Origin: Struthidea cinerea
Taxonomy: Eukaryota > Chordata > Aves > Passeriformes > Corcoracidae
Length of the DNA: 64,000 nt
Assembly: GCA_013397865.1 (NCBI GenBank)
Contig: VZTI01003409.1
Coordinates: 323,136-387,135, forward strand
Direction: 5' to 3'
Within the stretch, counting starts at the first letter, position 1. The number at the start of each line of letters is the position of its first letter. The position numbers were made by a program, and so were the translations under genes. Under the pieces are notes generated by a model. That model was not told the DNA's origin, made no database searches, and saw only the letters and a list, made by a program, of their open reading frames with translations. Positions 25,165 through 37,862 of the stretch are shown in pieces.

Positions 25165-25206
25165 CTGATAAAATTCTCGAAGCCAATTCTTCTGTAAATT
25201 TTCTGG
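25165..25206 (-). CDS. INPP5A: INPP5A exon 2 (internal coding exon)
   Basis: The exon reads PENLQKNWLREFYQ on the minus strand, 14 whole codons (42 nt), so it starts and ends in phase 0. It is preceded by a T-rich tract ending in CAG (TTTTATTTTTCAG) and followed by the donor GTAAGG. I recognise the peptide as the segment just after the first exon of type I inositol 1,4,5-trisphosphate 5-phosphatase. By family knowledge this enzyme removes the 5-phosphate of Ins(1,4,5)P3 and Ins(1,3,4,5)P4, ending calcium-release signalling, and is tethered to membranes by C-terminal prenylation. The segment is expected at about residues 26-39 of roughly 412, in the N-terminal part of the phosphatase fold. A second AG four bases into the exon (CCAG) could be a competing acceptor, but using it would break the frame with exon 3. 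The exon is too short to be found as an open reading frame; it rests on peptide match and splice sites. Confidence 0.93.
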
Positions 25207-26659
25207 CTGAAAAATAAAAGGCTAAAATTAATTAAGAGTAAGAGTAACCTATTTTTACAACAATATCGTGATATTATTGCTTTCCTCAGTGCATTCGAGA
25301 AGAGAGCTTTTTTCACAATTAAAGCAGAAAGTACAAACACGAGGATGTTCCTCAATAATGCCACTGGACAGACCTCGCCCTTTCATTCCCGAGTCCCCTC
25401 TGATTCCCATCAAAAAGATGCATTTTGTATGTGGATGCACAGAATTTGTACCCACACATGTTGATCAGGCAATAACATGTTTAAACTTCTGTTCTGCTCT
25501 ATTCTCCCATCAGTGGTGTTACTTTCAAATAGCTGGATACAACTTTGAACTTTATACCGACCGATTGTTGCACGAAGGTTTGCCCATGGGTAGCTATAAC
25601 CATCTGCAAGGCTCTAACAGTCACCCAGTTCTGCGAGCCTTGAGTCTCTGCAAGTCTTCAAGAGTTTGTGAAAGCTGAGGCACCACGTTTATCCTGTGCT
25701 ATCCGTCACCTCCCTTCTGCTATTCACTCCTTGACAATTCCAGAATTGAGACCTTATTGGTCAAGAAGGTGAAATTTCCTTTTCTTAGGAACAATTATTT
25801 TTCCTAGCAATGCACCTTACCCCACATTCCCCATCAAAGAACCTGCTCTGGGTGCAGAGCTTGAACCTTGGCCCAAGCTGAGGGACAGCTTAAATTAATA
25901 CATATGGAGAACAAAACATGCTTTTCTCCCATTCGTGCCCTTCCCCTGGGCCAGCTGGCACAGGTCAGCTGCCAGCACCGATAAACCCTGTGGCCACTGG
26001 GCAGGTGATACATCAGACCCACAAGAAATGTCCACCACAAACTGCTTGTTTACCAGCTTAACTCTTCTTCCACTTGTCCTGAATGCAGTGAGACAACCCA
26101 CTGAGGAGTAGTAAAGGCTGTTGCTTTTATAACAGCAGTAACAAGAAGAAACCAAGCAAACCAGGAGCTGCAGCAATTTCGAGCTGACTTCAGGCTCAAG
26201 TTATGAAGAGGGGCACAGGATTTAGTGATGGGTTTTTTTTTAATCACTTTACAAAACAGGTATGACCTAGGAAAACGCTTTGTATACGGTATGCGTAGGA
26301 TCTAACCCAAAAGATTCAAGCCATCAAGGAAACAAGACCTTGGGGATCGTGACACTTCCCATTAGAGCTCGGCATAGGGGTCCAGCACAGCTCTGGCAGT
26401 ACTGGGCACTGATGTCAAAACCAAAGTGTGGCCTCAGCCAGCAATGGGCAATTCAATGTTAAATAAAAAACAACCCATGCACTCCTCACTCCTTTTCATT
26501 TTATTTCTGACAGTCACAAGATGTTCTGGGGATCTTTTGAGTTTTAGGAATAACCCAACACTGACATAAATGGTTCAGAGAGGAAAGTCAAGGACACGCT
26601 TCTTTTGCCTCCACTGCCCAGCTGGAGACGAGATGGGCATCACTGTTGACTGAGGGACC

Positions 26660-26990
26660 CTGAGAATTGTTTGGGTTTGATGAGACCTCCAAGATCATCT
26701 ATTCCAGCTGTTCCCCCAGCACTGCCAACCCACCACTAACCCACGCCCCCAAGTGCCACACCCACATGGCTCTTAAATCCCTCCAGGGATGGGAACTCCA
26801 CCACTGCCCCAGCTGGACAGTCCTTTTGGAGGTGGAATTTTCCCTACTATTCAAGCTAAACCTCCTGTTTACAACTCGAGGACGTTTCCTCTTGTCCTGT
26901 TACTTGGGAGAAGACATCAACCCCCATGTGGATCCACCCTCCTGCCAGGAAGCTGTAGAGAATGCAAAGGTCCCCCGGAGCCTCATTATA
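26660..26990 (-). mobile_element. CR1 LINE 3' fragment, divergent subfamily
   Basis: On the minus strand it reads GGCTCCGGGGGACC, later TCCCATCCCTGGAGGGATTT, GTTAGTGGTGGGTTGGCAGT and GATGATCTTGGAGGTC, ending near CCCAAACAATTCTCAGGG. This is the CR1 3' end of the type that carries the TTAGTGGTGGG and GGCAGTGCTGG blocks, different from the type at 21690-22227. It is degenerate and 5'-truncated. Confidence 0.85.
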
Positions 26991-28945
26991 TGAGATCCTT
27001 GCACGACAAGAGACTATAAATGGAGCATCCCTCTACTCACCCCCACCTCCCACTGGAGGAGATACAAATACATATAGAAAACACAGAGCTCCCTAAACAA
27101 GTCAAGATCTCAAACCTACATGAAACAAACCCATAGCAGCTACCATTTGAAGGCAGACCAGGAATGGATTTTCAGTGTGAGCTACAAGTAACAATTAAAT
27201 CAAAGCCACCAATAGCTCTCCTGCTGCCACATTTTGCTGTTATGGTCTCTACCAACTCCTAGATTTCTGAAAACAGGAGCAGCCTGCAAACAGGTTCTCG
27301 TGGGAGAAAGTGCTCTGACATTTGGGTTTTATTTGTTTGTTTTTAAAAAAGGCTTTATCATCTTATTTTTAACCCTAGCAGTCACCACCTGGAAGCCACA
27401 GCAGATGTCCCCTGTGGAGCTGCTGTGCACTGTGCGCAGGTGCATCGAGAGCTTCTGCTTGGGAAGAACAGTCACCATCCCACCAACGGCCTGGACAGCC
27501 CACACCTGACTCCTGTGAGACCCATCAAACTAATTAACAATGAGAGCAAAGGCTCCGGGCAAAGCGATTTATGAAAATAATTCCAGAACCAAGCCAGGTA
27601 CAACGAGATGAAGCAAGTCACCAAAAGATGTAGGACCCTCCCCATTTCCTTCTTTTCTCCTCATCCAAACTGCACAACAAAAATAGCAAAGTGGTACAGT
27701 CAGCAGTGCTCACAGGGGTGAGGGATGTTGGAGAGAGGTGTGAGGTGAGGGCCTGGGGGCAGCTGCGGAGTCAGGCCCCTTCCCCATCAGGACTGAGGAG
27801 CACTGCCCTGTGTCCTGTCCTGCCCCGGAGGCGACAGCATGGGGACACAGCGCCAAACACAGGATGCAGCTCCAAGCAGCTGGATTTGAACAAGTTAACT
27901 CCATGAGGGGTTGTTAACTGCGCTGTCACGGCTGAGAAGTGAGAGGCTGACTGATCATCACAGCTCAGAACAGATTCCCTGACACACAGACAGCAAGTGG
28001 CAAAAGCCCAATGAAGTAACACAAAGAGGTGCTGAACAAGGCTCTTGCATGCAGATTCATTCCTTCTGGGATCCCATAGACACAGCAAGTTTTGAAGAGG
28101 TCATGACAGAAACAAAAATTGGAGCAGGAGAAGCAGCCCTGGAAGGTGCCCGTTAAGTTCTTCTGTAAGCGGCTCCAAGAGAGAAGGTGCTAAGGAGGTC
28201 TCCGGGGCTGCCAACACGGACTCCCCTGCCCAGGCCCCTGTGGCTGCTGTGACTCGCCCCCGGCTGCCCACCCACAGCTCGGGCTGCCACCTCATCGCCC
28301 AGAGGGACCCGCCCGCAGGAAGGGCCCTGCCAGCTCCCCACTGCTGTGCCCTCCTCCAGCACTCCCTCCTATGGCACAACCACATCCTTTCTTTCCATTT
28401 TTACCACTCTGTGGTACAATTCTGTAACCTAGCCCTCTGCCTCAGACTCCTCTCCAGCCACCTCACATAAATGAAACAATTTGAAGTTTTGAAGGACTGG
28501 AGATAACAATCAAGTTGAAAGATAATTTATCTTCCTCTTTTTTTTTCTGTCTAAAAATAGGCACATTATATTTCATGTCTTTCATAGACTTTGGCCTTCT
28601 TCCTATCCTTTCTCTCCACACTCTGTCCTTCATTAAATTATCTCATTCTTTTTGTAACATAATGGAAATTACTCTTTTCCCTGTCCTCTTTGATGCTAAA
28701 TCCTTTCATACCCATTCACCGATGAACCAATTTCTCCCCGGTCACTAATCCAAACCCCACTTTATCAATCTCTTTCTTTCTGGCTATCCCCGCCTCCAGT
28801 TCTGCTCCACCTGGTTGAATCCAGTCCTTCTCCCCTGCCCACAGGGCAGCTTCAGCTCATGCTCTCAGGAGATCCACCAAATAGCAAGCAGGAGAGGCAA
28901 AAGAAAGCAAAATACTTACAGACATTAACACTTTGTTTGGAACCA

Positions 28946-29290
28946 TAGAATGGTTCGGGTTGGAAGGGACCCTAAAGATCATCCAGTTCCACCCCCTGCC
29001 ATAGGCAGGGACACCTTCCACTATCCCAGGTTGCCTCAAGTGCTGTCCAGCCTTGGACACTTCCATGGATGGAGCAGCCACAGCTTCTCTGGGCAACCTG
29101 TGCCAGGGCCTCACGATCCTCACAGGGAAGACCTTTCCAACATCCCATCTAACCCTGCCCTCTGGCAGTGGGAAGCCATTCCCACTTGTCCTGTCCCTCC
29201 AGGCCCTTGTCCAAAGTCCCTCTCCAGCTCTCTTGTCGCTGAAAGGAGCCGTAAGGTCACCCCAGAGCCTTTTCTGCTCCAGGTGTCTCT
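28946..29290 (-). mobile_element. CR1 LINE 3' fragment
   Basis: On the plus strand it opens CATAGAATGGTTCGGGTTGG followed by AAGGGACCCTAAAGATCATC, the reverse complement of the CR1 tail. It continues through ACACTTCCATGGATGGAGCA and CTCTGGGCAACCTGTGCCAG up to the CCCAGAGCCTTTTCTGCTCC block. The frames at 28950-29582 and 29053-29490 are shadows of this repeat and the sequence beside it. Confidence 0.93.
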
Positions 29291-30161
29291 CCCAAGTGCC
29301 CAGGGCTCTTTTTTCCCCACCTTCCTCCCATGCCCTTGCAACTCAGAGCCCCAGGTCACTCTGCCCTGTGCCCATCCTCCTGCCTGGAAACACCAAGTCT
29401 GGTCAGCATCGATTCCTCAGGGTTATTTGTCCACTTCAAGCACAGGCTGCTCCCCAAACACACACCAAACTCCGCCATTCTCCAGGCTGAGCTCAGCAAA
29501 TACCCCAGTGCTCGGAGGAGCACGGCTCTGGTTTCATCCTACCCTTCAGGCACACATTTTGACTCCACAGAGCCACAAATAGAAACCTTTCTCAAAAGAA
29601 ACTCTTCCCCTCAAACAAGCACAGCTTCCAGACAGCAACACCACATGGGATCCATATTAAAAAAAAACAGGACATGCGTCCCGCATGCGCTGCTCCCTTC
29701 AATTAAAAGCGGTTTTGACCTTTCCCTGGAATTCCAAATCCCACTAAAACTATCTCTTTTCATGATGAGTTTCCACTTGAAGTCTATTTATGTCACACTG
29801 GTCACTGTAATGGTCAGGCTTATAAGAAAAACCAGTCAGCTTGTGAACACACAGACACCACATGAGCTGGTAACAGCCTGAAAACAAGCGGCTTTTCAAA
29901 TCAAACATACAAGTAGTCTCTCTTCTCCCCAGTGTTTCTATTTCCTACAAAATTATACTCAGCAGCCAACAGGAAAGCTTTAAGCTTGTTGCAAAAATAT
30001 ACTCAGATGGAGAAGGAGTCTTCAAAAAAAAGGAGAAAGAGAATATATATTTAGACAGGGTAAGGAGCCTTTCATTTAAAAGGAAAAAGGGAAAAGAACT
30101 AAATGAAACTAAATTAACAGCCTGGAAAATTTCTTTTCAGCTTTGTTCAGAGGGAAATAGA

Positions 30162-30185
30162 AGAAGGACGATGAATCGTCCTTCT
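30162..30185. repeat. Perfect short inverted repeat
   Basis: The 11-base arm AGAAGGACGAT (30162-30172) is followed after two bases (GA) by its exact reverse complement (30175-30185). It could extrude as a hairpin with the innermost pair open. It sits in AT-rich intron 1 without a T-run that would suggest a terminator. Confidence 0.9.
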
Positions 30186-31550
30186 ATAGAAAGCAGGTTC
30201 TATTTTGTGAAGTTTATTTTTAGCAAAGAATAGGCTCATTTTTTAAGCTAAAAGGAAAAGAATCTTGATTTGCTTTGTGAAACTGAGCTCCAAAACGAAT
30301 CAGAGGACAACTGGCCACTTGGATTCTGCACACCACCTGAACACACAAGGAACAACCAACCTCAATTTTTACATGCCTGATTGAAACAGCCCCAAGAGCC
30401 TGACACGGGCTGAGGGATCACTGGAACCCTGTCTGAGCTCCAAAAGTATCCCACAGCACCGCACGGGCCCTGCTGCAGTCAGACTCTTAGGGTGCAGTCC
30501 CATGCAGGACCCCAGCGCCTTTTCATCTTTACCCTCAAGACACATATAGAAAAATAGGAAATACAGGCTATTTTTCCCTGCCTTTACTATACTTGGTTTT
30601 CTACTTATTTAATGAAAAGCAAAACCTTTGATCAAGTTCTGTTTGACCAGCAACAGGCTTACTCAGAAACTTCTTTCAAGTCCATCAACATGACTGACCA
30701 TCACACTTGTTTCAACAGAATTATTTATATTAAGATTTTTTGATCAATATTTTTGATCTCTTATTTGTCTTTGTAAGTTTACTGGCATCCTTTAGACATT
30801 TGTATTCAAAGATCCACTGGATTTAATTTTTTTTTTATTTTCAAACAGACTTGTAAGGAGCCCCGTTGCTATGCTCTATTGAACTACAGATGATGAAACC
30901 CCCCCATCAGCTGAGTGCTATTAATGTGGTGTTGTGTACCAACTTTACACTCTTAATTGACAAACAAAAAGATCATAATCTGCATGTTCTGTTCACATTA
31001 TGTGTTCACAACGTTTCATAGCCAATGTACACAAACCATCCAGGACCAAACAGGAAATCTAGAATTATGAGTTTAAGAAAAAACATCTAAGGAAAAGTGT
31101 AGATTCTTCAAAATCCAAACTTTTACTTAAACACTGTGCTTTTATTCCATGCATTTGCACAAACAACTTACAAACGCAACTGTGGTGTCCCTTAGTTCAG
31201 CATTTCTGAAAGCCCACAGCTTTCCCAAGGAGCAGCAGGAAAAGAAGAGAGTCCCATCCTGGTGCCGTCACACCCCAGTGACAGTCTCCAGGACCAAGGA
31301 ACAGGTAGGTGCAGCGGAGGAGAACACAACACAGTCTAATTAACGCAGACTGAAAAGCAGGGGGTTGGGCACTCGCGTCTGTCACTGAGCAGTCTGAGGC
31401 CATTTTACTCCCAGGCTGAGCAAAGCAGTGGCTCGTGGGACGCCGAACCAGGAGAAACGCAGGAAAACAAGCCAGATGGTAGCGCTGGGGCAAAGCGGCT
31501 CCTGACGGGAGAGGATGAGGAAGGCCCTGCTGCCCATGACACCGTGACAT

Positions 31551-32130
31551 GGGACAGTGGCTGCCCTGCCAGCGCCGCGGGGCAGGCGCGACGGGGAGGG
31601 CGGAGAGGAGAAGCAAAGGCAGTCAGTGCCCGAGGGAGGGGGACCGATGTGTCCGCAGGCAAAGCCTCTGCCCCTCCCGGGGAGGGTGACAGCGCTCAAG
31701 GGCAGGGGTACATCAGCCAGGACAGACTGGGGACACGCTGCCCCGCGGGACAGAGCCGGGCCGGCTCCGGGCTCGCTGCTGGTGTGAAAGGACTGGAGTC
31801 CCGGTGCAGCTCTGGGAACGACCTCCCTGACTCTGCTCTCCCGTCTGACCTGCACTGCTCACGGCCCGGGAGCTACTGGAAACGCAGTAAACCCTAGTTG
31901 TTGACCTTTTCGGCTGATCTCCTTTCCTGTGAGTGGCTCTAAATCAAGACACAATACACGGTGGGAATACAAAGAGAAACCGAAGCAGTGCCGGCTTCCT
32001 GTGCAGTAATGCAGAAAACACGGCCGGCGGCTCGGCGGGAGGAACGCGGCAGGCGCGGCCCGAGCAGCTCTGCCGGGAGCCGGGCCGGGGGACGGCTGCG
32101 GCGGGGCCCGCTCGGCTCCAGCAGAAACAG
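31551..32130. promoter_or_regulatory. CpG-rich double patch in intron 1 (candidate CpG island)
   Basis: Two CpG-rich blocks (about 31551-31770 and 31990-32130) are separated by about 200 bp of ordinary sequence. The second is densest (CGGCCGGCGGCTCGGCGGGA and beyond). No coding exon of INPP5A is seen. It could be an alternative promoter or enhancer; the sequence alone does not decide. Confidence 0.5.
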
Positions 32131-32540
32131 CGGGGAAGAAAGGGCCTGAGCTCCCTGCCAAAACACATCACAAGCTGAGAGAAAGATACTCAGCATCTAC
32201 TGCCTGTTCTGAAGGCTCTGTGTTTCAGAATAACCGAAGCTGTCTATGAACCGGTGTCTGCGTACGCAGGAGAAACCAGCACCTCCTGAAACAACCGAAA
32301 CCACCTGTCGCAGGCTGTAGGAGGCACCAAGAGATAGCCCTGCCCAGCCAGGGATGCTGAATTCTGAACACAGCAGCACTCTCTTAAGTATAGGAAATGC
32401 AGCCTAAAACAGTAACAACAAACAGTGATCTGTTAATTAGCTACTCTGGCCACATCTGAGGGAAACATAAGGAATAATGTAACCGAAGCAAGGGTGAGGA
32501 ATTAAGTCCCTACCTCCTCAAAAGATCTGGATGTAAAGAC

Positions 32541-32574
32541 ATACATATATATGTGTGTGTGTAACATATGTATG
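32541..32574. repeat. AT/GT microsatellite
   Basis: An imperfect alternating purine-pyrimidine run: ATACATATATAT, then GTGTGTGTGT, then AACATATGTATG. It is likely polymorphic in length. Confidence 0.85.
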
Positions 32575-35500
32575 TTATAGTTCACACCACAACCATAATT
32601 AGCCGCACCTCAAACAAAACAGGACAGGGGAGGGGAAAAGAGTAATCTGTTTTTAACTTCTACATAATAATGGTAGCATGTGCTGTCAGGACTCCAACCT
32701 GGACAAGATCTTTCAAACCCTCGAGAACTTCACTGACCAATCTTACATGTTATAAGACTCTGGAACAACCAAAGAATCGCACAGATGCCCCCAAAAGCAA
32801 GGCTGGGAGCAGGCAGCTTATGAGCAGCAGCTGAAACAAGCCCTAGTTCTTCAGCAGCTTCAGCAGGTGAGGCCGATGCCACAGCAGCGCTTAAAGCAAC
32901 CAAAACTCTGCTAGCACCAAGAAGCCCTTGCCAAGGAGCCTTGGAGCAGCCCCTGGATAGGACAGAGACCCAGCACAAGCACTGAACCCATGTAAAACAA
33001 ACCTCCTCCGGGAGTGAAAAAATGAGTTAGAATAACAAATGCTTTTTAATAAAGAACATCTGTCAGTAAAAGCATCCCCAATTTAGTTTAATTTGGGGGC
33101 TGGGATGTAGAGAGTCTCCTGCAACCTTGTGCCCAGTGGGTGCAAGTGCCAGGAGAGGGTGACCAGCAGCTCCCTGCAGGCAGGGCAGGACAGCGAGGAG
33201 GGAACACCACAAACACGCTGCTTGTTTAACAGGATTGTGAATTTTCTGTCCTGCCCCAAAGAGCAGCTCTGCCTCAGGTTCTCAATGTGGATATTTGGGA
33301 GGCCCACCTAATTAGAGAAGTCCAGAATCTTGAATCTCCTGACTCCAGTGAACTGCCCATGTGCTTCAAATTTAACTTCTATTACTGACATCTTAGTGAA
33401 AGCTTAAAAGCTCCTGGATATTTGAATAACCAGTGTGTTAAGAGCATTAACAAGAGTTAATCCAACACCACACAAACTATAATTGTTAGCAAATAGCAAG
33501 ATTAACCACATTAATACACTCTGGTTTTCCATTGCTTTGTATCCTGATTTTGGAATGACACAGGAAAACTGAAAGAGTTTAAATCAAATTAATCCGCTCT
33601 TGCATGTGGATAAATAAAATAGATCTCTGGCAACATTCACACTCACAACCATCACTGTGGTCTGTCCTGTGTATTTGTGGGGTTTCCTTCTGCATTTGTG
33701 TGAAGTGAAACCTTTAAAACTCCCCCAGGTTGAACAGGGGGGTATCTACAACTGTTCTTTTAAATCTACATGGTACGGAAACATGCACAGGGGAGCAGCA
33801 CCATCCTGACTCGCATCTCCCAGTAACTAAAGGCCAGGGATCCAAATGGTTCTTCCTGCAGGCTGAGTTTTATGGAGGCTTGAAAACATCCCACATGTTT
33901 TATTAATCCAGTGGTCTGTGTCAGCTGCAGGCCTTTTCACAGCCGTGCTGTGCTGGCATCATGAAGCAGAACATCCCACAGACTCCCAGTGCCTTCTCCA
34001 CAACAAGTAAACAGACTGGTGAGAGCACCACAGGTCAGGCATTCCATACAGACACACTGCTCCTAGCCTGATACACCTACAGCTCTGGGCATCTGAGCCC
34101 AACAGCTCAGGGAGTAACTGCAGAGCAGGAGGCCGGTATAAAAAAATTGCCTTAAATCAGTAAAGTACAATGTGCTCTGTGGAAAAATAATAATAATAAT
34201 GTAATTTTATCTAAGTGCTCGTGTTTGCAGACAGTAACTTCTGTGACCTAAAGCTCGAGAGCTAAAGGTCATGATCTGCATGCTTTGCTGTGCAGCAGTG
34301 TCTATCAATTCCTCTGAGTAATAAATGCTCTTTCCCCAAGAAGATATATCCTTATTTATGAGCCAAATGCCATGTGATGGGGCACTGCTACAGGGATGAA
34401 AGTCCTAGTCTTTCCCAGAATCACTGCAGAATCAGTCCCAGGAGGAACATGCCAGGAGAGTGCGAGCTGTCAGTGAGACAGCTCCGACACACCCTATTCC
34501 ATTAGAAAAAAAGAGCTTTCACACCAAAATACCACAGTCCCAAGACTGGTGTGAATTTACTGCGAAGTGAAACCCGGGGGAGTTCAACACAGTAATAAAT
34601 ACATAGTGATCTAATATAAGTATTTGATAGCAGAGGAGATGAAAGTTGTTTACATCCTATTTCAGAAATAAAGGGCTAAGGGAGATACTTCGAAATTAAT
34701 TTCAATTTGATCTAGAGAGTAGGTTTTCAGGATTGGTGGGGGTTTTTTCTCCTTGCTGCTATGCAAATTTCTGTAATAAATGTATCTTTGACCAATGGCC
34801 CTATAGTCCAATAAAGCTTATTTTCAGCTTTATTCAGAGCTGCCACATGGAAACACCAACCCTGTTTTGGTGATGCTGAGGGTGAACTCAGCAGAGGTGA
34901 TTTGGAACTGACGGCGTTTTCCTGTGGGATAACACCCTCTGCTAGCAAGGCTCCCACAAACATGGCAAAATGCTCAGCTGAGACAAAGCATCTCATGCTG
35001 GGAAGGAGCTCTGGAATCATCAGGAGTGATCTGAAGTTCCACAGGCACAGTCTCCAGTGGGAGCTCAAAGCCCCCAGCGCACCCGTCGGTGAGCCAGGCG
35101 CGGCACCAGGGCCCAGGAGCACCCGGCTGCCGAGGGCTCCACGGCACAGAGCTCCCGGCTGAGCCCCGAGGGAAAGCCCCTGGTCATGCTGGGGCTCGGG
35201 AGGCAGCCGAGTGGTGGGCACTGAATGCTGCTTCACAGTGCATTACTTCTCACAGAGGGAAAACGAGTCTGCCAAACGCTGCCCTGTCAGGAGACTGATG
35301 CCAGACAGCTCTGGGTAGCTGAGGGAGGGCTGGACACGAGCGACGCGCAGCCAGGGCAGCAGGGTGCAGAACAGCGGTGTGGTCACATCTGTTGCTCAGC
35401 TTAGGTGAAGGGACCTGAAGACTCTGTTCCTGACAGGTGGCACTAAAGCAACCTCTTCCACTGCTGTGTGTCACAACCTGGCGTCCTCGAGCAAAAGCAA

Positions 35501-37450
35501 AGGTTTCGGGTTTGCTTTACACAGGAAGGACAGGGGGGGAAACCACCCACCAACAAACCAACTGAACACAGGAAGCATGAGTTGTCCCGTATATATTATT
35601 ACTGACATCTTGATTATTCAGGAGCCCAGTCCTTTTCCCTGCTACACCCTTGGGATAGCCCAGAACAAGGTTTAGGTGCTACAATTGCATTTAACACGCA
35701 GTTGCTATAAGAGCAAAAATTTATGAAGAATGTATCTAGATGATTCTTTATGGTAAAAAAAAAAAAAAGCATAAAAGGAGAAATAGGAATCTTCAAAACC
35801 ATGGACAACTCAAAAGAAACAATTTAGAGAAACAAAGTCCTGAAAGGAAAACAGTTTTGCTCAATTAATAAAACATTGCTGATGCAGTTTCAAGGAAGCC
35901 AAAGCACCAGGACTGATAAACGCAACTGGAAATAACATCCTCAGTATTCCCTTAAGTTTCTACAAAAGGCCATCAGACATCTGGCAGAGAGGCAAGCTTA
36001 GAAAGACAAATTGGCAGAGATGTGTGCAGCCCTTTGCAAAGTGTTTCACTGAGCCAGCTTCAGCAGAAGCAAAATCTCAAATGAAATACACAGATACTTT
36101 ACTACTGCTTTTAAAACAGATGTACATTTAAATCTGGCATTTATATTCATTTGGAAACCTAAATAACAAGCAATACTCAAACAGTGATTTTTAGATGTCT
36201 GGAATGCTGGTAGCTCCACATCTTTATTTGAGTATATAAATCTTAGGGATTGTGTTTGGGCCCCAGTTACAGAAAAGAGCCTCTCGTTATATTGATCCAT
36301 TCACAGTTGTAAGGTCCTTGGGCTTCTACACATAAAAACTGGATGTACAGTCAGTGTTTCCGATTTCAGTCAGGATACACCTTACAATAATACACCAGGG
36401 CTCAATCCTCCTGTTACAGAGGAAAAACAAGCAAAAATCCCAAACACAGTATGTTTTGAAAGTGAATGTTTTCCTGTTCCCCCACCCCTCAGACAAAAAT
36501 GCATTCTATAGTATAAAATGGAATTTTAGCAGCTTTCATGAAAGAAGAAAATAAAGAGTAAATAAATGAGATGAAACAAAAAATGCATTCCAAACTGATT
36601 TGTGCAACGTTATATTAATTCATATGAGGCTACTACAGTGTCAAAAAGGCAGCACTGATGGCAATTCTGGAATTCCAGAAACCCTTCACTGCACTGAGCA
36701 CCGATAGGCAGCAGCTCAGCATTCCTGTGAAGGACACCCATCCAAAACTGCTCAGGAGCAGGGTGGGCAGCACCCCTGAAAACATGCCTTCTACCTCACC
36801 TTGGAAAGAGACAGCTACAAAAAGCAGTCGCCAATCCCCAAACCCGCTAGTTAATGGGCTATGTGCACAGAGCTTTCCTCATTGTGGGGGAGAGGCAGAA
36901 GCGAACTCACTGCTGTCACTGAGCAATCCTTCTTTTCCCACTTTGTTTCTGAATTTCAGCTCCCCCCAGAAGTTAAAGCAGGAGAAAGGCCCCAGCTGTT
37001 GGTCCAGGCAGGTGTGTGATGGCCACCAGTGCTGCCCCACTGCCCCTCAGCCCGGGCAGGCCACTGGCCTGGCGTGCCCAGTCCGTGCCCCTCTGTGTCC
37101 ACGCAGGGCAGGGGCACCTCCCTGCCGGGACGTGCTCCAGGTCCGCTCTGCGCCCACACCTCCCGGCGCCTCTGCAGCACCAGCCAGCCCTGGATGATGA
37201 CTGAGGGCTGCAAACGAGCAGCCAAAAGGCTCAGTAACACCTGCCACAGATGCTACGTGTGACCTGAACTGGGGGTCAGCGTGGCAGGATTTGGGGGGTC
37301 CCTGCCCACCCTGCTCCCAGCAGGTCCCCACTGCAGGCTCTCAGGGACATGTCCAGGGGTTGGAGCATCCCCGAGGATGCAGACCTGCAGCCCCCCTCCT
37401 CAGACCCTTCCCCACCCCTCCCTGTGCCCAGGCCTCCTTCACCAGGCAAG

Positions 37451-37467
37451 AAAAAAAAAAAAAAAAA
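37451..37467. repeat. A17 homopolymer
   Basis: An uninterrupted run of 17 A next to a GC-rich patch; no recognisable retroelement precedes it. Confidence 0.95.
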
Positions 37468-37837
37468 TTCCTGTGCATATAAACTCTTCAGGGTTTCATT
37501 TTGCCTTTTTTGCCATTAACTTCAAAGTAAAAGTCAACTCTCCTGTGGGTGCATTTCCACAGGAAATCCTGCCCCTCGTTCACTCTTATCCTTAAAGAGA
37601 ACTATTTCCTTTGGCTTGAAAGCCAACTGCCTCTAGCCCTGTGCCACAGTGAATACTGTTTAACACTAAATATAGACTCTGAAGCAAGGAAACATCAGGC
37701 AGACAACAGCAGCGAGGAGTGTCAGCGTGCAGTGTTGGATGGCACCCACCTAGGAGAACACACTCTGCTAACACAAAACCTGCAGAATAACCAACAGCGA
37801 GATCACAGCTTCTCTTGAGTTTGAGGGGGGGGGGGGG

Positions 37838-37862
37838 NNNNNNNNNNNNNNNNNNNNNNNNN
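37838..37862. other. Assembly gap (25 N) beside a G13 run
   Basis: The gap directly follows 13 consecutive G (37825-37837). Homopolymer G tracts commonly break assemblies, so the gap probably hides more G-rich sequence. Confidence 0.99.

Noticed and set aside
28950..29582. Plus-strand open frame of 210 codons, the longest in the window
   Set aside because: More than half lies inside a minus-strand CR1 fragment, read antisense. No known protein is recognised.
29330..29881. Plus-strand open frame of 183 codons next to the CR1 fragment
   Set aside because: It is an overlapping frame in Pro/Ser-rich translated GC-rich sequence with no recognisable domain.
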